A DNA stretch of 6,255 bases from contig JAFGPU010000532.1 of NCBI GenBank assembly GCA_016936035.1, forward strand, positions 1 to 6,255, read 5' to 3'. A program made the position numbers and the translations under genes. The notes under the pieces are model-generated. The model saw only the letters and a program-made list of their open reading frames with translations. It was not told the DNA's origin and made no database searches. Each line of letters opens with the position of its first letter. Positions within the stretch are counted from its first letter, which is position 1. Positions 5,958-6,255 of this stretch are shown in pieces. The DNA is from Acidimicrobiales bacterium. GTDB lineage: Bacteria > Actinomycetota > Acidimicrobiia > Acidimicrobiales > VFJN01.

Positions 5958-6019
5958 CGCGGTGCCCCGATGCGCCGAGTCGTCGCCGGAAACGCCTGGC
6001 GGCGCCCCGTGCTCCGTTG

Positions 6020-6053
6020 TACGTTGCTACGTATGACGGAGTACCTGGCGTGA
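6020..6053 (+). promoter_or_regulatory. PadR promoter region with six-codon upstream ORF
   Basis: TACGTT (6020-6025) fits TANNNT and lies seven bases before an ATG at 6033, the spacing expected of a leaderless start. That ATG opens MTEYLA, whose TGA stop (6051-6053) overlaps the PadR GTG start as GTGA. Within it GGAG (6038-6041) sits eight bases before the GTG and could serve as ribosome site. The repeated TACGT (6020-6024 and 6028-6032) may also be part of an operator, as PadR proteins commonly control their own genes. Confidence 0.4.
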
Positions 6054-6255
6054 GCAGGCAGCGGAAGGACCGACACGGTCTGGGCCGGTTCGGAGAACCA
6101 GGCGTGCTGGTGCTGCTGTCGCTGGCGGCCGGCCCCCGGCACGGCCATGCCATGCTCGCCGACATCGAGGAGCAGTCGGGCATGCGGCTGGGGCCGGGCA
6201 CGCTGTACGGCTCCATCGCCAAGCTGTGCGAGCGTGGCCTCATCGCTCCGCTCGA
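6050..6255 (+). CDS. PadR-family transcriptional regulator, N-terminal 68 residues (cut by window edge)
   Basis: Start of a winged helix-turn-helix regulator. The PadR signature is clear: EPGVLVLLSLAAGPRHGHAM (16-35), then LADIEEQSG, then the recognition-helix region LGPGTLYGSIAKLCERGLI (47-65). The C-terminal dimerisation part lies beyond the window. The start is set at the GTG at 6050 because GGAG lies eight bases upstream and the family homology begins directly after. An in-frame TTG at 6017 is possible but unlikely. Its stop-start overlap with a six-codon ORF suggests translational coupling. PadR regulators often control transporters or stress genes next to them, here presumably to the right of the window. 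Nothing ties it to the molybdenum hydroxylase operon, and the remnant ORF separates the two. Confidence 0.88.
   Translation, partial: MSRQRKDRHGLGRFGEPGVLVLLSLAAGPRHGHAMLADIEEQSGMRLGPGTLYGSIAKLCERGLIAPL

Noticed and set aside
1..6255. tRNA, rRNA, CRISPR arrays, insertion sequences or transposase genes
   Set aside because: I looked for cloverleaf-like segments, regularly spaced repeats and transposase motifs on both strands and saw none. Nearly all the sequence is accounted for by the genes listed.

Overview
The window is very GC-rich, uses GTG as well as ATG starts, has 4-bp start/stop overlaps, and is packed with P450, SDR, TetR, molybdenum-hydroxylase and PadR genes. Together these point to a high-GC actinobacterium (Actinomycetia, Acidimicrobiia or a relative). 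The exact lineage cannot be read from the sequence. It looks like part of a catabolic or accessory oxidation locus.

Layout. (1) 1-434, minus strand: the first 144 codons of a cytochrome P450 whose gene runs off the left edge. (2) 435-529: its promoter region, with a TTGACA -35 box, a 17-bp spacer and a TAGAAC -10 box, and a 10-bp palindrome lying on the -10. (3) 530-1132, minus strand: a TetR-family regulator. (4) 1133-1206: a divergent intergenic region with a 12-bp perfect palindrome. (5) 1207-5624, plus strand: a tight four-gene operon. It encodes an NAD-type short-chain dehydrogenase (SDR), then the large (molybdopterin), medium (FAD) and small ([2Fe-2S]) subunits of a xanthine dehydrogenase/CO dehydrogenase-type molybdenum hydroxylase. 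Adjacent genes overlap by 4, 4 and 8 bp. (6) 5625-6049: a poorly coding stretch with an 84-codon ORF. That ORF reads like the start of an AraC-type regulator joined to the C-terminus of an alpha/beta hydrolase, so it is probably a fused remnant. (7) 6050-6255, plus strand: the first 68 codons of a PadR-family regulator, running off the right edge, preceded by a six-codon ORF whose stop overlaps the PadR start.

How it may work together. The palindromes before the P450 and before the SDR operon share GAAC-N4-GTT, so the TetR protein encoded between them plausibly controls both units. An attractive but unproven reading is one inducible pathway: the P450 inserts a hydroxyl, the SDR oxidises the alcohol, and the three-subunit molybdenum enzyme hydroxylates the product with water as oxygen donor. 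The large subunit lacks the Cys-containing loop of true CO dehydrogenase and carries AYRGPW instead, so the substrate is unknown and carbon monoxide is unlikely.
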